Assembly: GCA_013286795.1 (NCBI GenBank)
Contig: JABDFA010000003.1
Span: 55,491-119,490 of the forward strand
Length of the DNA: 64,000 nucleotides
Direction: 5' to 3'
DNA from: Candidatus Babelota bacterium
GTDB lineage: Bacteria > Babelota > Babeliae > Babelales > JABDEC01
Positions within the stretch are counted from its first letter, which is position 1. Each line of letters opens with the position of its first letter. This document shows, piece after piece, positions 1 to 8,704 of the stretch. The translations under genes and the position numbers were made by a program. The notes under the pieces are model-generated. The model was not told where the DNA came from. It saw only the letters and a list, made by a program, of their open reading frames with translations, and made no database searches.

Positions 1-888
1 TTGTAAGCAATTAATCACTTCTTCTAAAGCAAAACCTTCCCACAAAGGTCCAATTTTTGGTGTTTTAGCCAATTCAGTTATGGAACGAATAGATGATAAC
101 GTGTTATAAATTCCACTATCTCTAAAATAAATTTTTGGTGTTTTTGTTTGTCTTTTTTTAATATTCTCAAACCATGGTTGCAATACTCGAATCATGAAAG
201 TTCCTGCAAGAACATCTAAATATTTTGTTACAGTTTTATCTGACAACATTAAAGAGTTAGCAATCTCACTTGCATTAAAAGTTTGGCCATGATAAAAACA
301 AAGCATCATCCAAAATCTATACATTAATCTTGCAGGTATATCAAATCCAAAACTTGGCAAATCTCTTTCTAAAAATGTATTTATATATCCTTCTCTCCAT
401 AAAAAACTATCATCTTCTGATTCTGCCAAATATGATCTTGGAAATCCTCCACGGATAAGTAATTTATCTGAATTGTCTACTTCAAAAAGTGTAAATGGTG
501 GTAATTCTATGTATCCAATTCTTCCTGCTAAAGTTTCTGATGATTGATGTATTAAATCTCGAGAAGCGCTTCCAAGTATTAAAAAGGTATATTTTTTTTC
601 AGGGTCATCAACTAAAACTCTTAATATTGGAAATAGATCTGGTCTAAATTGAATTTCATCTATAACAATTAAATAATCTACAAATTTACTTAATGTAAGC
701 ATTGGTGTTTCTAAACTTGCTAAATGTATTGGATTTTCTAAATCAAAAAACTCAACCTTACCATTATATTCTTTAGCAAATTGTCGAGCCAAAGTGGTTT
801 TACCAACCTGTCTTGGACCCAAAATGGCACAAATTGGCTGTACTCTTAAATGTCTTTTTATTTGTTCTAAATAAGCAGTTCTTTCCAT
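1..888 (-). CDS. AAA ATPase with DUF4143-type C-terminal region, cut by window edge
   Basis: The minus strand is open from an ATG at 888 to the window edge, so the C-terminus is missing. A Walker A motif (GPRQVGKTTLA) sits near residue 25, followed by a Walker B-like stretch LIVIDEIQF and a LILGSAS segment. Further on is KIYFRDSGIYNTL, typical of the AAA_14/DUF4143 family. An upstream in-frame ATG at 900 exists, but GGAG at 895-898 is ideally spaced for the ATG at 888. Family members are usually single-gene ATPases whose cellular role is not established. Two more of this type lie at 15557 and 44484. Identification of the family is firm; function is unknown. Confidence 0.85.
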   Translation of the reverse strand, partial: MERTAYLEQIKRHLRVQPICAILGPRQVGKTTLARQFAKEYNGKVEFFDLENPIHLASLETPMLTLSKFVDYLIVIDEIQFRPDLFPILRVLVDDPEKKYTFLILGSASRDLIHQSSETLAGRIGYIELPPFTLFEVDNSDKLLIRGGFPRSYLAESEDDSFLWREGYINTFLERDLPSFGFDIPARLMYRFWMMLCFYHGQTFNASEIANSLMLSDKTVTKYLDVLAGTFMIRVLQPWFENIKKRQTKTPKIYFRDSGIYNTLSSIRSITELAKTPKIGPLWEGFALEEVINCLQ

Positions 889-1040
889 TAAATTCTCCAT
901 GTAATTTCGGATTCATATTCCTAGATTACATGAAAGACGGGGTTAAAGTCAAGAGTATTACAAAAAATTTAGCGAGAACTGTTGTTATTTTGTATATTTA
1001 AAATATATAAAATTTTATAACACTTATTTAAGGGTAAAAA

Positions 1041-1571
1041 ATGAATCCGTGGCATGATATAAAAGTTGGTGAAAATGCTCCTGAAAAAGTAACCGCAGTA
1101 ATAGAAATCCCAAGAGGTTCCCATACAAAATATGAAATTGACAAAGATTATGGAATGTTAAGGTTAGACAGGGTATTATATTCACCATTTTATTATCCAT
1201 TAAATTATGGTTTCATACCACAAACATTAAGCGAAGATGGCGATCCGGCAGATGTTTTAGTTTTATGCCAAGAAATTATCACTCCTCTATGTCTAGTTGA
1301 CGTAAAACCCATTGGCGTTATAAAGATGGTAGATTCAGGTGAACAGGATGACAAAATCGTTGCTGTTGTAACAAAAGATATGAGTGTTAACTATCTTAAT
1401 GATATTTCTGATCTTCCCGCTCACTTTTTTGCTGAATTAAAGCACTTTTTTGAACAGTATAAAAAATTGGAAAATAAGACCGTAACAGTTAAAGAAATGT
1501 TGGGCAAGCAAGCAGCATTAGACATAATAAAGTCATCTATAAAAAAATATAATGAGACATATAAGAAATAA
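1041..1571 (+). CDS. ppa: Inorganic pyrophosphatase (family I)
   Basis: A soluble 176-residue enzyme that hydrolyses pyrophosphate to phosphate, pulling biosynthetic reactions forward in the cytoplasm. The family I signature is visible as EDGDPADVLVL around residues 65-75, with the metal-binding aspartates in place. The N-terminal substrate region (SHTKYEIDKDYGMLRLDR) and FYYPLNYGFIPQT are also typical. Length matches bacterial family I enzymes (about 170-180 residues). The ATG at 1041 follows an AAGGG-type ribosome binding site. It stands alone, with a DUF4143 ATPase divergent upstream and a HicAB remnant downstream. Confidence 0.97.
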   Translation: MNPWHDIKVGENAPEKVTAVIEIPRGSHTKYEIDKDYGMLRLDRVLYSPFYYPLNYGFIPQTLSEDGDPADVLVLCQEIITPLCLVDVKPIGVIKMVDSGEQDDKIVAVVTKDMSVNYLNDISDLPAHFFAELKHFFEQYKKLENKTVTVKEMLGKQAALDIIKSSIKKYNETYKK

Positions 1572-1592
1572 AAAATATAACTTATAACTTGA

Positions 1593-1805
1593 ATTAAGAA
1601 GATTTTCTCAAATTCTCCAGTTAGATATGATGAAGCAGAAAAAATATTACTTAAGTTAGGCTTTGATTTGGAGATTATGAGTTCTCATCATGTTTTTAGA
1701 AAACCTAACTATAAAAGTATATCTATTAAAAAAAGAAAAGAACTGTTGTCATATCAAATAAAAGAATTAAAACAGGTATTATTAGATCATGGTTATGAAA
1801 AATAA
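1593..1805 (+). pseudogene. hicA: HicA-type toxin, start codon missing (5'-truncated)
   Basis: A reading frame follows a TGA at 1590-1592 and ends at the TAA at 1803-1805. It encodes a HicA-like domain: VRYDEAEKILLKLGFDLE, then SSHHVFRKP, then ELLSYQIKELKQVLLDHGY. HicA toxins are small double-stranded-RNA-binding-fold ribonucleases with a catalytic histidine in the (G/S)SHH segment, which is kept here. No ATG, GTG or TTG start lies before the conserved core; the first possible codons are an ATT at 1593, then TTG at 1668 and ATG at 1677, both too late. About eight N-terminal residues expected for this subtype appear to be lost. It overlaps hicB by 17 bases, as in intact HicAB operons. I read it as an inactivated or weakly expressed toxin. 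Confidence 0.65.
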
Positions 1806-2175
1806 AAAAATAGATTTTGATTATTATCTTAATCTCCCTTGGACCTATACCATAGAAATAGATAAGGATAATCAAGATAATAAAATTTATATTGTAAGTG
1901 TAAATGAATTGCCAGGAATAAAAACTGATGCAGAATCAGTCGAAGAAGCTCTTGAATCAATAAAGGATGCAATGTTAGGCGCATTCAAATTATATATAAA
2001 ACATGGAGAAGAAATACCTGAACCTATCAATGAAGCAGAATACCAAGGCAATATATCTTACAGAACTACTAGCAGAAGACATTATTTATTAGCAAGAGAA
2101 GCACAAAGACAAAAATTATCTTTAAGTAAATTAATTGATAATGTAGTAGATTCCACACTTATAAACAAAAAATAG
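1789..2175 (+). CDS. hicB: HicB-type antitoxin
   Basis: The protein has the two-part HicB layout. Residues 15-80 form a partially degraded RNase H-like fold (YTIEIDKDN, VNELPGIKTDAESVEEALESIKDAM). The C-terminus (about 90-120) is a ribbon-helix-helix-like DNA-binding segment (HYLLAREAQRQKLSLSKLI). HicB normally neutralises HicA and represses its own operon. The frame starts inside the end of the hicA frame, giving the usual toxin-then-antitoxin order with overlap. An alternative ATG is at 1795. The antitoxin looks intact although the toxin start does not, a common end state of decaying modules. Confidence 0.85.
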   Translation: MVMKNKKIDFDYYLNLPWTYTIEIDKDNQDNKIYIVSVNELPGIKTDAESVEEALESIKDAMLGAFKLYIKHGEEIPEPINEAEYQGNISYRTTSRRHYLLAREAQRQKLSLSKLIDNVVDSTLINKK

Positions 2176-2181
2176 CAAGTA

Positions 2182-2211
2182 TTGACAATTGGAATATAAA
2201 GAAGATATAAT
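2182..2211 (+). promoter_or_regulatory. Sigma-70-like promoter for the ankyrin gene at 2251
   Basis: TTGACA at 2182-2187 and TATAAT at 2206-2211 are both perfect consensus hexamers, separated by 18 bases. The distance to the start codon is about 40 bases. This is the best promoter match I noticed in the window. Confidence 0.6.
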
Positions 2212-2250
2212 TGTATATATAATTAAAAAAGAACTTAAATGGAGGAAATC

Positions 2251-3093
2251 ATGCAATTAAATAAAATTAATATTTTACTATTTATTTTAGCTTTTTGTTC
2301 ATATAAAACTACAATTACATCAGAAGAAACAAAAATTAATACAGAAAAACAATGGGAGCTAAATTACGATCTAACTCAAGGTAATTACGATCTAATTCAA
2401 GGTATAAGACATGCAAATTATGAACAGGTTCAAAAAGCAATTTCTGAAGGGGCAGATGTCAATCATTTTAGCAAAGACCGGTCAATATTGAGTGGTATAT
2501 CTTATTATGGCAATACCCCTCTTCAACAATCACCAAATAATATTGAATTAATTAAGTTATTAATAGATAGTGGTGCAGATGTAAATTCAAAATCAATAAA
2601 TGATGGTGAAACTGCTCTTATGATATTTTCAGAAAGGTTCCAAAAAGGGGACCTTATGGAAATAATCAAACTATTAATGGAAAAAGGGGCAGATATAAAC
2701 GTAAAATCTTTCAATGATGACACAGCTCTTTCAATATTAGCAGGTAGAGGATTTGCAAATGAAGTTAATTTGTTATTAAGTCATGGAGCAGATATAGATA
2801 CCATAATAGATGCAATTAAATCGGCAGAATCCAATGGGCACAAGGAAATAGCCGATTCTCTAAAAGAGTATGTAAAAAAATTTGAAAAAGAGATTGGAGA
2901 AGTTCCTTTAATTTCTGATTTAATTAATATTGTTAAGGGATATTCTATACCCAAAGAAACTAGTAGCGCAGAACCAAAATCTGCTAAAAAAAGAGGGCAA
3001 ATTTTAGCAGACGCTGAAATGGAAAGACAATTTAGTTATCTAAGAAATGAAGAAGATGAGTATAATAGACTCTATGAACAAAATGAAGACTAA
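2251..3093 (+). CDS. Secreted ankyrin-repeat protein
   Basis: A protein of about 280 residues with an N-terminal hydrophobic signal sequence (NILLFILAFCSY) and ankyrin repeats. Repeat hallmarks are IKLLIDSGADVNSKS, GETALMIF, IKLLMEKGADINVKS, and VNLLLSHGADID. After the repeats comes VPLISDLINIVKGY, which fits the short motif shared by most secreted repeat proteins of this window. A charged tail follows. The start is set at 2251 because GGAGG at 2241-2245 is correctly spaced; the upstream in-frame ATG at 2239 overlaps that ribosome binding site. Ankyrin repeats bind proteins. An exported member in a host-associated bacterium suggests an effector, which is inference. Confidence 0.85.
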   Translation: MQLNKINILLFILAFCSYKTTITSEETKINTEKQWELNYDLTQGNYDLIQGIRHANYEQVQKAISEGADVNHFSKDRSILSGISYYGNTPLQQSPNNIELIKLLIDSGADVNSKSINDGETALMIFSERFQKGDLMEIIKLLMEKGADINVKSFNDDTALSILAGRGFANEVNLLLSHGADIDTIIDAIKSAESNGHKEIADSLKEYVKKFEKEIGEVPLISDLINIVKGYSIPKETSSAEPKSAKKRGQILADAEMERQFSYLRNEEDEYNRLYEQNED

Positions 3094-3104
3094 ATAGATC
3101 TCGT

Positions 3105-5597
3105 TTACTTCAAATTCTTAATAGCCTCATGGATTTTTTCAATAGCATCAGAATAAGAATCTGATCTTGCAAATTTTATAGGTTTGCCAAAAATTATAGT
3201 TACAGTACCACGTTTAACAGGAATAATTTTATCATAAGGCTCTATATCAGCAGCGCCTATGATTTTAACTGGAACAATATAAGTTCCCATTTCAACAGCA
3301 ATTAATCCGGCGCCTAAGCGTAATTCCTGAAGTTGAGCATCTTTACTAATTTTACCTTCAGGGAATAAGACAACAGAAAAATCTTTATCAAGCATTTGGC
3401 CTATATAATCTAAGCCTTTTTTAATATTTTCTTGATCGCCACGTTGAATTGGAAAAGAATTAAATATAAGTTCCATAGAAAGTGCAAAAAACTTATATTC
3501 CCCATATAGAACATCTTGGGCCGCTGCAAATGATAATTTTTTTCTTATCTTCCAAGGTATAGCTTTTGCAACTAATAAAGAATCCATAAAACTTGTATGA
3601 TTAGGCATAAATACAACAGGTAAATCTAAATTTTCTAAGTTCTCTTTACCTTTAATTTCAAGTTTTACAAAAATTCTTATAAAAATAAAAAATATCTGTT
3701 GTCCAATAAATCTAAATGGCAACACCCACTTGCTTCTTGGCCATTTTTTTAGTCCTTGAATTTCTGTAATTGGTTTTTGTGTTTTTATAAGCTCTTCAAG
3801 TTCTGCAACAGTAGTTTTATTATTTATCGAAGATTCTTCTATTGCAATACCCATATCCTCTTCTATCCAAGCAACAAGCTCAACACGTTTTAATGAATCA
3901 ACATTTAAATCTTTAACAATTAGAGTGTTATCAGAGATTTTATTTAAACTTGTACCTGTAATTTGGGATAAAATTTGTTTTAATCTACTTTTTTTATCAG
4001 AAAGAACTGTCTGTGAATCTTGATCAACATTTTTTAAGAATTGCCTTACTTCTTCTTTTTTTATTTTTCTAGTAACAGTTCTTGGAAAATCAATATCATG
4101 CCAAACGGTCCAAGCTGTTATTTGTTGATAAGAAGCCAAGTTAGAGTTTGCCTCTTGTATAGTCTTTTCAACATCTATTTCTTTTTGTGGGTTTAAAAGC
4201 AAAACTGCATGAATTTCTACAGCTCTATTAGATTTTTCAATTCCTAAAACGCAACTATCTTGTATACCATCAATTTTATTAATTTCTATTTCTATATCTT
4301 CTGGATAAACATTTTGCCCTCCAGGGCCTTTGATCATATATTTCTTACGACCCTTAATAAACAGAAATCCATCTTGATCAAATTCACCCATATCTCCAGT
4401 TTTGAACCAACCATCCTCAGTGAATGCTTCCTTAGTTTTTTCCTCATTTTTGTAATAGCCCACAAAAACATTTGGTCCCTTAACTAAAATTTCTTTATCT
4501 TCAGAAAGCTTTACTTTTACACCAGGAACAACTTTGCCTACAGATCCCAATCTGTTATTCTCAAATGTATTTGAAGAGATTACCGGTGATGTTTCTGTAA
4601 GTCCATAACCCTGTAAAATAATAATCCCCATAGACTTCCATTTTTTTTCAATTTCTGGATCTAAAGGGGCTCCTCCTGAAGCTATTGTATCTAATTTGCC
4701 ACCAAATCTTTTAAGAATAGGATAGAATAATAATCTAGCAATCCATATTGAGTTTAATGTTGAAGATATTTTTATAAAGTTATCAAATAACTTCTTTTTT
4801 CCTCTATTTTCAACTTCATTGTCAATTCGGGCAGTTATAAGTTGCAAAAATTCTGGAACAGCTATCATTTTTGTTATACGATATTCTTTCATTAATGGTC
4901 TTATTGCAGCATAAGTATGAGCATAAATTATTTCTACCCCTTTATAAAATGGCATTAAAAAGCCTATCGTTTGCTCGTAAATGTGACTTAATGGTAAGAT
5001 TGAAAGAAGTCTGTCATTTTCAAAGGAAACTTTTATTACATTAGAGACTTCGACTATATTGGAATACATATTTTTATGGGTGAGCATTACACCTTTGGGT
5101 TCTCCAGTCGTACCAGAAGTGTACATTATTTGAACAAGATCATCTTCATTAATTTGTATCTCCTGAAAATCTTCAGACTTTAAATTTTTTACGGTCTCTT
5201 CTATAAGTTCTATATCTATTTGCTTAATACCCTGCATAAATTCATGTTTAAAAAACATATGCTTAAAAATCATTTTTGCTTCTGTTTGTTTTAAAATATT
5301 CTCAATGTAATTTTTAGGACTTTGAATATTTATAGGCACTATTATTACACCCCTTAATATGCATGCCCAAAAAACAGATGCCCAGTATGGAGAATTTGGA
5401 GCGCAAATAAGTATCCTATCACCTTTTTTTATATTATTTTCCTGCAAAAACACAGCTATCTTTTTTGAAAGTTCATAAACTTCTGCATAAGTAAGATTTA
5501 AAATTCTATAGCCCATTTTCATCTTTAAAGCTTCTTTTTGAGGATATTTCTTGTAACTATGAAGAAGAATTTTACTTAAAACATTTTGATTATTCAT
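3105..5597 (-). CDS. aas: Acyl-ACP synthetase / ACP / PlsC acyltransferase fusion (Aas-like)
   Basis: An 830-residue three-part enzyme. Residues 1-530 are an AMP-forming acyl synthetase with the P-loop YTSGTTGEPKG (159-169), GYGLTET (330-336) and GWFKTGD (396-402). Residues 535-605 form an acyl-carrier-protein domain; Ser568 in VDSLKRVEL is the expected phosphopantetheine site. Residues 640-830 are a PlsC-type acyltransferase with NHTSFMD (666-672) and FPEGK (745-749). E. coli Aas couples a synthetase to an acyltransferase to re-acylate lysophospholipids; here a built-in ACP probably carries the acyl group between the active sites. The gene overlaps acpS by 8 bases, which fits, since AcpS would activate the ACP domain. 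It probably scavenges host fatty acids for membrane lipids (inference). Confidence 0.88.
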   Translation of the reverse strand: MNNQNVLSKILLHSYKKYPQKEALKMKMGYRILNLTYAEVYELSKKIAVFLQENNIKKGDRILICAPNSPYWASVFWACILRGVIIVPINIQSPKNYIENILKQTEAKMIFKHMFFKHEFMQGIKQIDIELIEETVKNLKSEDFQEIQINEDDLVQIMYTSGTTGEPKGVMLTHKNMYSNIVEVSNVIKVSFENDRLLSILPLSHIYEQTIGFLMPFYKGVEIIYAHTYAAIRPLMKEYRITKMIAVPEFLQLITARIDNEVENRGKKKLFDNFIKISSTLNSIWIARLLFYPILKRFGGKLDTIASGGAPLDPEIEKKWKSMGIIILQGYGLTETSPVISSNTFENNRLGSVGKVVPGVKVKLSEDKEILVKGPNVFVGYYKNEEKTKEAFTEDGWFKTGDMGEFDQDGFLFIKGRKKYMIKGPGGQNVYPEDIEIEINKIDGIQDSCVLGIEKSNRAVEIHAVLLLNPQKEIDVEKTIQEANSNLASYQQITAWTVWHDIDFPRTVTRKIKKEEVRQFLKNVDQDSQTVLSDKKSRLKQILSQITGTSLNKISDNTLIVKDLNVDSLKRVELVAWIEEDMGIAIEESSINNKTTVAELEELIKTQKPITEIQGLKKWPRSKWVLPFRFIGQQIFFIFIRIFVKLEIKGKENLENLDLPVVFMPNHTSFMDSLLVAKAIPWKIRKKLSFAAAQDVLYGEYKFFALSMELIFNSFPIQRGDQENIKKGLDYIGQMLDKDFSVVLFPEGKISKDAQLQELRLGAGLIAVEMGTYIVPVKIIGAADIEPYDKIIPVKRGTVTIIFGKPIKFARSDSYSDAIEKIHEAIKNLK

Positions 5598-5937
5598 AAA
5601 TTAAAAAACAGCTTACTGCACAAACATATTCACCATCATGACTAATACTGATATCTTGACTGATTATATTTTTATTATAATTATCAAGTTTAGCTATTGG
5701 TTTGCCATTAGTTTGTTTTATAATTTCAATCATATGCCAACTTCCCCCTTTTATTTCTAACGCCTTAATTATAGATTCTTTAACTGCAAATATTCCTGCT
5801 AAACTTTCAATCGATTGCGCATTTAATAGCTCATGTGATAAAAATATTTTACCTAAACTATTTTTCTGCTTATCACAAATTTCTTTAAAACGTAAAATAT
5901 TTGCTATATCGCAACCAATTTTTACTTTTAAATTCAT
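5590..5937 (-). CDS. acpS: Holo-ACP synthase (4'-phosphopantetheinyl transferase)
   Basis: A 115-residue AcpS-type enzyme that transfers phosphopantetheine from CoA to carrier proteins. Motif 1 is present as KIGCDIANI near the N-terminus (usually G-I/T-D-I). Motif 2 is GIFAVKESIIKAL, with the E and K that bind magnesium and CoA. The C-terminal part DISISHDGEYVCAVSC matches the family. Length is typical (110-130). It is the first gene of a two-gene minus-strand operon and overlaps the Aas-like gene by 8 bases, suggesting coupled translation with a product that contains its substrate domain. Confidence 0.92.
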   Translation of the reverse strand: MNLKVKIGCDIANILRFKEICDKQKNSLGKIFLSHELLNAQSIESLAGIFAVKESIIKALEIKGGSWHMIEIIKQTNGKPIAKLDNYNKNIISQDISISHDGEYVCAVSCFLIYE

Positions 5938-5983
5938 TTGTATTTATATTTCTTGTTATTAGATCCCCTTATTTTTAACTTTA

Positions 5984-6013
5984 TTGTCTTTTAAGAAACA
6001 TAATAAATATAAT
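5984..6013 (+). promoter_or_regulatory. Possible promoter of the P-type ATPase gene
   Basis: TTGTCT at 5984-5989 and TATAAT at 6008-6013 are spaced by 18 bases, about 40 bases before the ATG at 6054. The region lies between divergent acpS and the ATPase gene. AT-richness makes chance matches easy, so confidence is modest. Confidence 0.4.
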
Positions 6014-6053
6014 TATTAAAATGCAATAGTCATAAAATAATTGGGTAATTATT

Positions 6054-8645
6054 ATGAATGAAATTAAAAAGAATCTTTGGCAAATTCCAATAACTGAGGT
6101 GTATAAAACCTTAGATACTGATCAAAAAGGTTTAAGTTCTGAAACTGCGCAAAAGTTATTAGATAAATTTGGACAAAACAAAATAAAAAAAGAAAAATCT
6201 AGCTCTGCTTTTGAAATATTTTTAAATCAATTTAAAAGCCCACTTATTTTACTTTTAATTTTTGCGACAATAATAGCCTATTTTATAGGTGACATAATTG
6301 AAGCATCGATAATATTAACTATTTTACTTTTAAATGCATGTCTAAGCTTTTTTCAAGAATATAAAGCAGAAAAAGCATTTCAACTTTTAAGAGAATATAC
6401 TATTACAAAATCAAAAGTTTTGCGAGACAATAAATTAATAGACATAGATTCAAAAAATATAGTAGTTGGTGATATTGTATACTTAAATCCAGGTGATTTA
6501 GTACCTGCAGATTTGAGAATTATAAATTCTAAAAATCTCTTGGTAAACGAAGCAGCTCTTACCGGAGAATCCAATCCTGCACAAAAAGTAAATTTAGATA
6601 CAGAATTTAAAGAGGAATTCAATCCTACTCAAGCTAAACATATTTTATTTATGGGAACCTCTATTTTTTCCGGAACCGCATCTGCCATTGTGATTTCAAC
6701 TGGTCAGGAAACATATTTTGGCCAAATAGCTCAATACATACAACAATCGACACCTCCTACAGATTTTCAAAAAAATATGGCCAAATTCAGTATGTTATTA
6801 ATGAAGGTTACTATATTAATGACATTACTAATTTTTATTGTTAATACATTACAACATAAAAGCTTAATGGAGTCAGTTCTTTTTGCTTTGGCTTTGGCTA
6901 TTGGTATTACACCTGAGCTTCTTCCTGTAATTATAACAATTACTTTAGCCAAAGGAGCTCTACATATGGCAAGCAAAAAGGTAATTGTAAAAAAGCTTTC
7001 TAGCGTAGAAAATTTAGGCAATATGGATATTCTTTGCTCAGATAAAACCGGAACTATAACTGAGGGTATTTTTAACTTACAAGAAAGTAAAAATTTTGAT
7101 GATGCTACAGATAATAAACTAATAATATATGGGTTATTATGTAGCCAAGAGGATTCACATAATAACCATAATGGTATTGTTCAGCCATCCAATCCAATGG
7201 ACAAAGCTATTTGGGATCAACTAAAAATCAATAAATTAGAATCTGAAATAACAAAATATAAAATTTTAGACACAGCTGAATTTGATTTTAATAGAAGAAG
7301 AGCAAGCTGCTTAGTTCAATATAATGATCAAAAAATTATAATTTTAAAAGGTTCACCTGATAAAACAATTCCGGTATCAACTAAAATATTAATGAATGGC
7401 CAAACCCAAGATTTAACTGGTGATATTTTAAATAAAATAAATACAAAAATTGAAAACTATGAAAAAGATGGCGTAAGAATAATTCTGATTGCTGCTAAAA
7501 GAACTGATATCACAAAACTAACTATCAAAGATGAAACAGATCTAACAATTTTAGGTTACTTAACATTTATTGATCCTCCAAAAAAAACGGCCAAAGATTC
7601 ATTACAAAAAATAAAGAATCTTGGGGTACAAATAAAAATTATTACAGGAGATAGCCCAATAATTACTCGTAAAGTATGCAAAGATATAAACCTAGAAATA
7701 ATAGAAGATAAAATAATAACTGGTGATATTTTAGAAAAACTTAGCCCTGAAGAATCTAGTCAATATTTTTTAAAATATAATATATTTGCCAGAATTACAC
7801 CTGAACAAAAGTATAATATAGTAAAATCATTAAATAAAAGTGATCATATAGTAGGTTTTTTGGGAGATGGAATTAATGATTCTCCTGCATTAAAAATTTC
7901 TGATGTGGGAATCTCTGTAGATTCAGCAGCAGAAATTGCAAAAAGTTCAGCTGATATAATTTTACTGCATAAAAGCTTACGTGTTTTAATCGATGGAATT
8001 ATTTATGGAAGAAAAGCCTTTGGTAATACAACTAAATATATTCTAAATACTATAAGTTCCAATTTTGGTAATATGGTTACAATAACACTAGTCTCCTTTT
8101 TTATTCCATTTTTACCAATGTTACCATCACAAATTTTACTTTCCAATTTTATAACTGATTTAACCCTAATAACTATCTCAACCGACAGTGTAGATCCTGA
8201 ATTTACTGTAAAACCAAAAAAATGGAATATGTCTTTAATATCTAAATTTATGATTATTTTTGGAGTATTAAGTTCTTTTTTTGATTTATTTTATATTATA
8301 CCAATGTTATACATTATCAAAGCATCACCTGAGCAATTCAGAACAGGACTATTTATTTTATCCTGCCTTATGGAAATTTTCGTTACCTTTATAATAAGAA
8401 CTGTTCATCCATTTTATAAAAGCCGACCAAGTAACCAATTATTTATGACAGCTTTAATTATGTTAATTGTTACATTAGTCATACCATTTACATCCTTGGG
8501 ACATAAGCTTTTTGAATTTACAACCATACCTGCTGTTATTTTTATTTTGATTGCTGGTATAGTTTTTGTATCCTGTATCTCATTTGAAATTTGTAAACGA
8601 TACTTTTTTAGAAAAATTTATAATACCCCCCCCCGGTCATACTGA
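6054..8645 (+). CDS. mgtA: P-type ATPase, MgtA-like (P3B) magnesium transporter
   Basis: An 863-residue inner-membrane cation pump. The phosphorylated aspartate is Asp330 in SDKTGTIT. TGES (170-173) is the actuator motif, GITPELLPVI (284-293) the ion-path helix, and GDGINDSPALK the hinge motif. The N-terminal cation-ATPase domain (QKGLSSETAQKLLDKFGQN) and the wording ADIILLHKSL point to the MgtA/MgtB magnesium group rather than calcium pumps. About ten membrane segments are visible. The last residues (PPRSY) are encoded by a run of nine C and the edge of a dispersed repeat, so the natural C-terminus seems to have been replaced. There is no sign of damage elsewhere. Confidence 0.9.
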   Translation: MNEIKKNLWQIPITEVYKTLDTDQKGLSSETAQKLLDKFGQNKIKKEKSSSAFEIFLNQFKSPLILLLIFATIIAYFIGDIIEASIILTILLLNACLSFFQEYKAEKAFQLLREYTITKSKVLRDNKLIDIDSKNIVVGDIVYLNPGDLVPADLRIINSKNLLVNEAALTGESNPAQKVNLDTEFKEEFNPTQAKHILFMGTSIFSGTASAIVISTGQETYFGQIAQYIQQSTPPTDFQKNMAKFSMLLMKVTILMTLLIFIVNTLQHKSLMESVLFALALAIGITPELLPVIITITLAKGALHMASKKVIVKKLSSVENLGNMDILCSDKTGTITEGIFNLQESKNFDDATDNKLIIYGLLCSQEDSHNNHNGIVQPSNPMDKAIWDQLKINKLESEITKYKILDTAEFDFNRRRASCLVQYNDQKIIILKGSPDKTIPVSTKILMNGQTQDLTGDILNKINTKIENYEKDGVRIILIAAKRTDITKLTIKDETDLTILGYLTFIDPPKKTAKDSLQKIKNLGVQIKIITGDSPIITRKVCKDINLEIIEDKIITGDILEKLSPEESSQYFLKYNIFARITPEQKYNIVKSLNKSDHIVGFLGDGINDSPALKISDVGISVDSAAEIAKSSADIILLHKSLRVLIDGIIYGRKAFGNTTKYILNTISSNFGNMVTITLVSFFIPFLPMLPSQILLSNFITDLTLITISTDSVDPEFTVKPKKWNMSLISKFMIIFGVLSSFFDLFYIIPMLYIIKASPEQFRTGLFILSCLMEIFVTFIIRTVHPFYKSRPSNQLFMTALIMLIVTLVIPFTSLGHKLFEFTTIPAVIFILIAGIVFVSCISFEICKRYFFRKIYNTPPRSY

Positions 8646-8680
8646 GTGAAGCGCGCAGCGCGGAATCGAAGTACGAATGG
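8626..8680. repeat. Dispersed GC-rich repeat (type C) at the 3' end of the P-type ATPase gene
   Basis: Nine consecutive C (8626-8634) lead into GGTCATACTGAGTGAAGCGC, then a GCGCGCAGCGCG palindromic centre and ATCGAAGTACGAATGGG. The same unit recurs at 51208-51266 and, in inverse orientation, at 52698-52739. The repeat supplies the last codons and stop of the ATPase. Just after it, TCACTAA (8683-8689) and TTAGTGA (8698-8704) can pair and may end transcription between the converging genes. Confidence 0.8.
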
Positions 8681-8704
8681 GCTCACTAAATATTTTGTTA
8701 GTGA

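Noticed and set aside
2523..2723. Antisense frames opposite ankyrin and other genes
   Set aside because: They mirror the codon pattern of the real genes and have no ribosome binding sites or domain content; the same holds for all similar opposite-strand frames.
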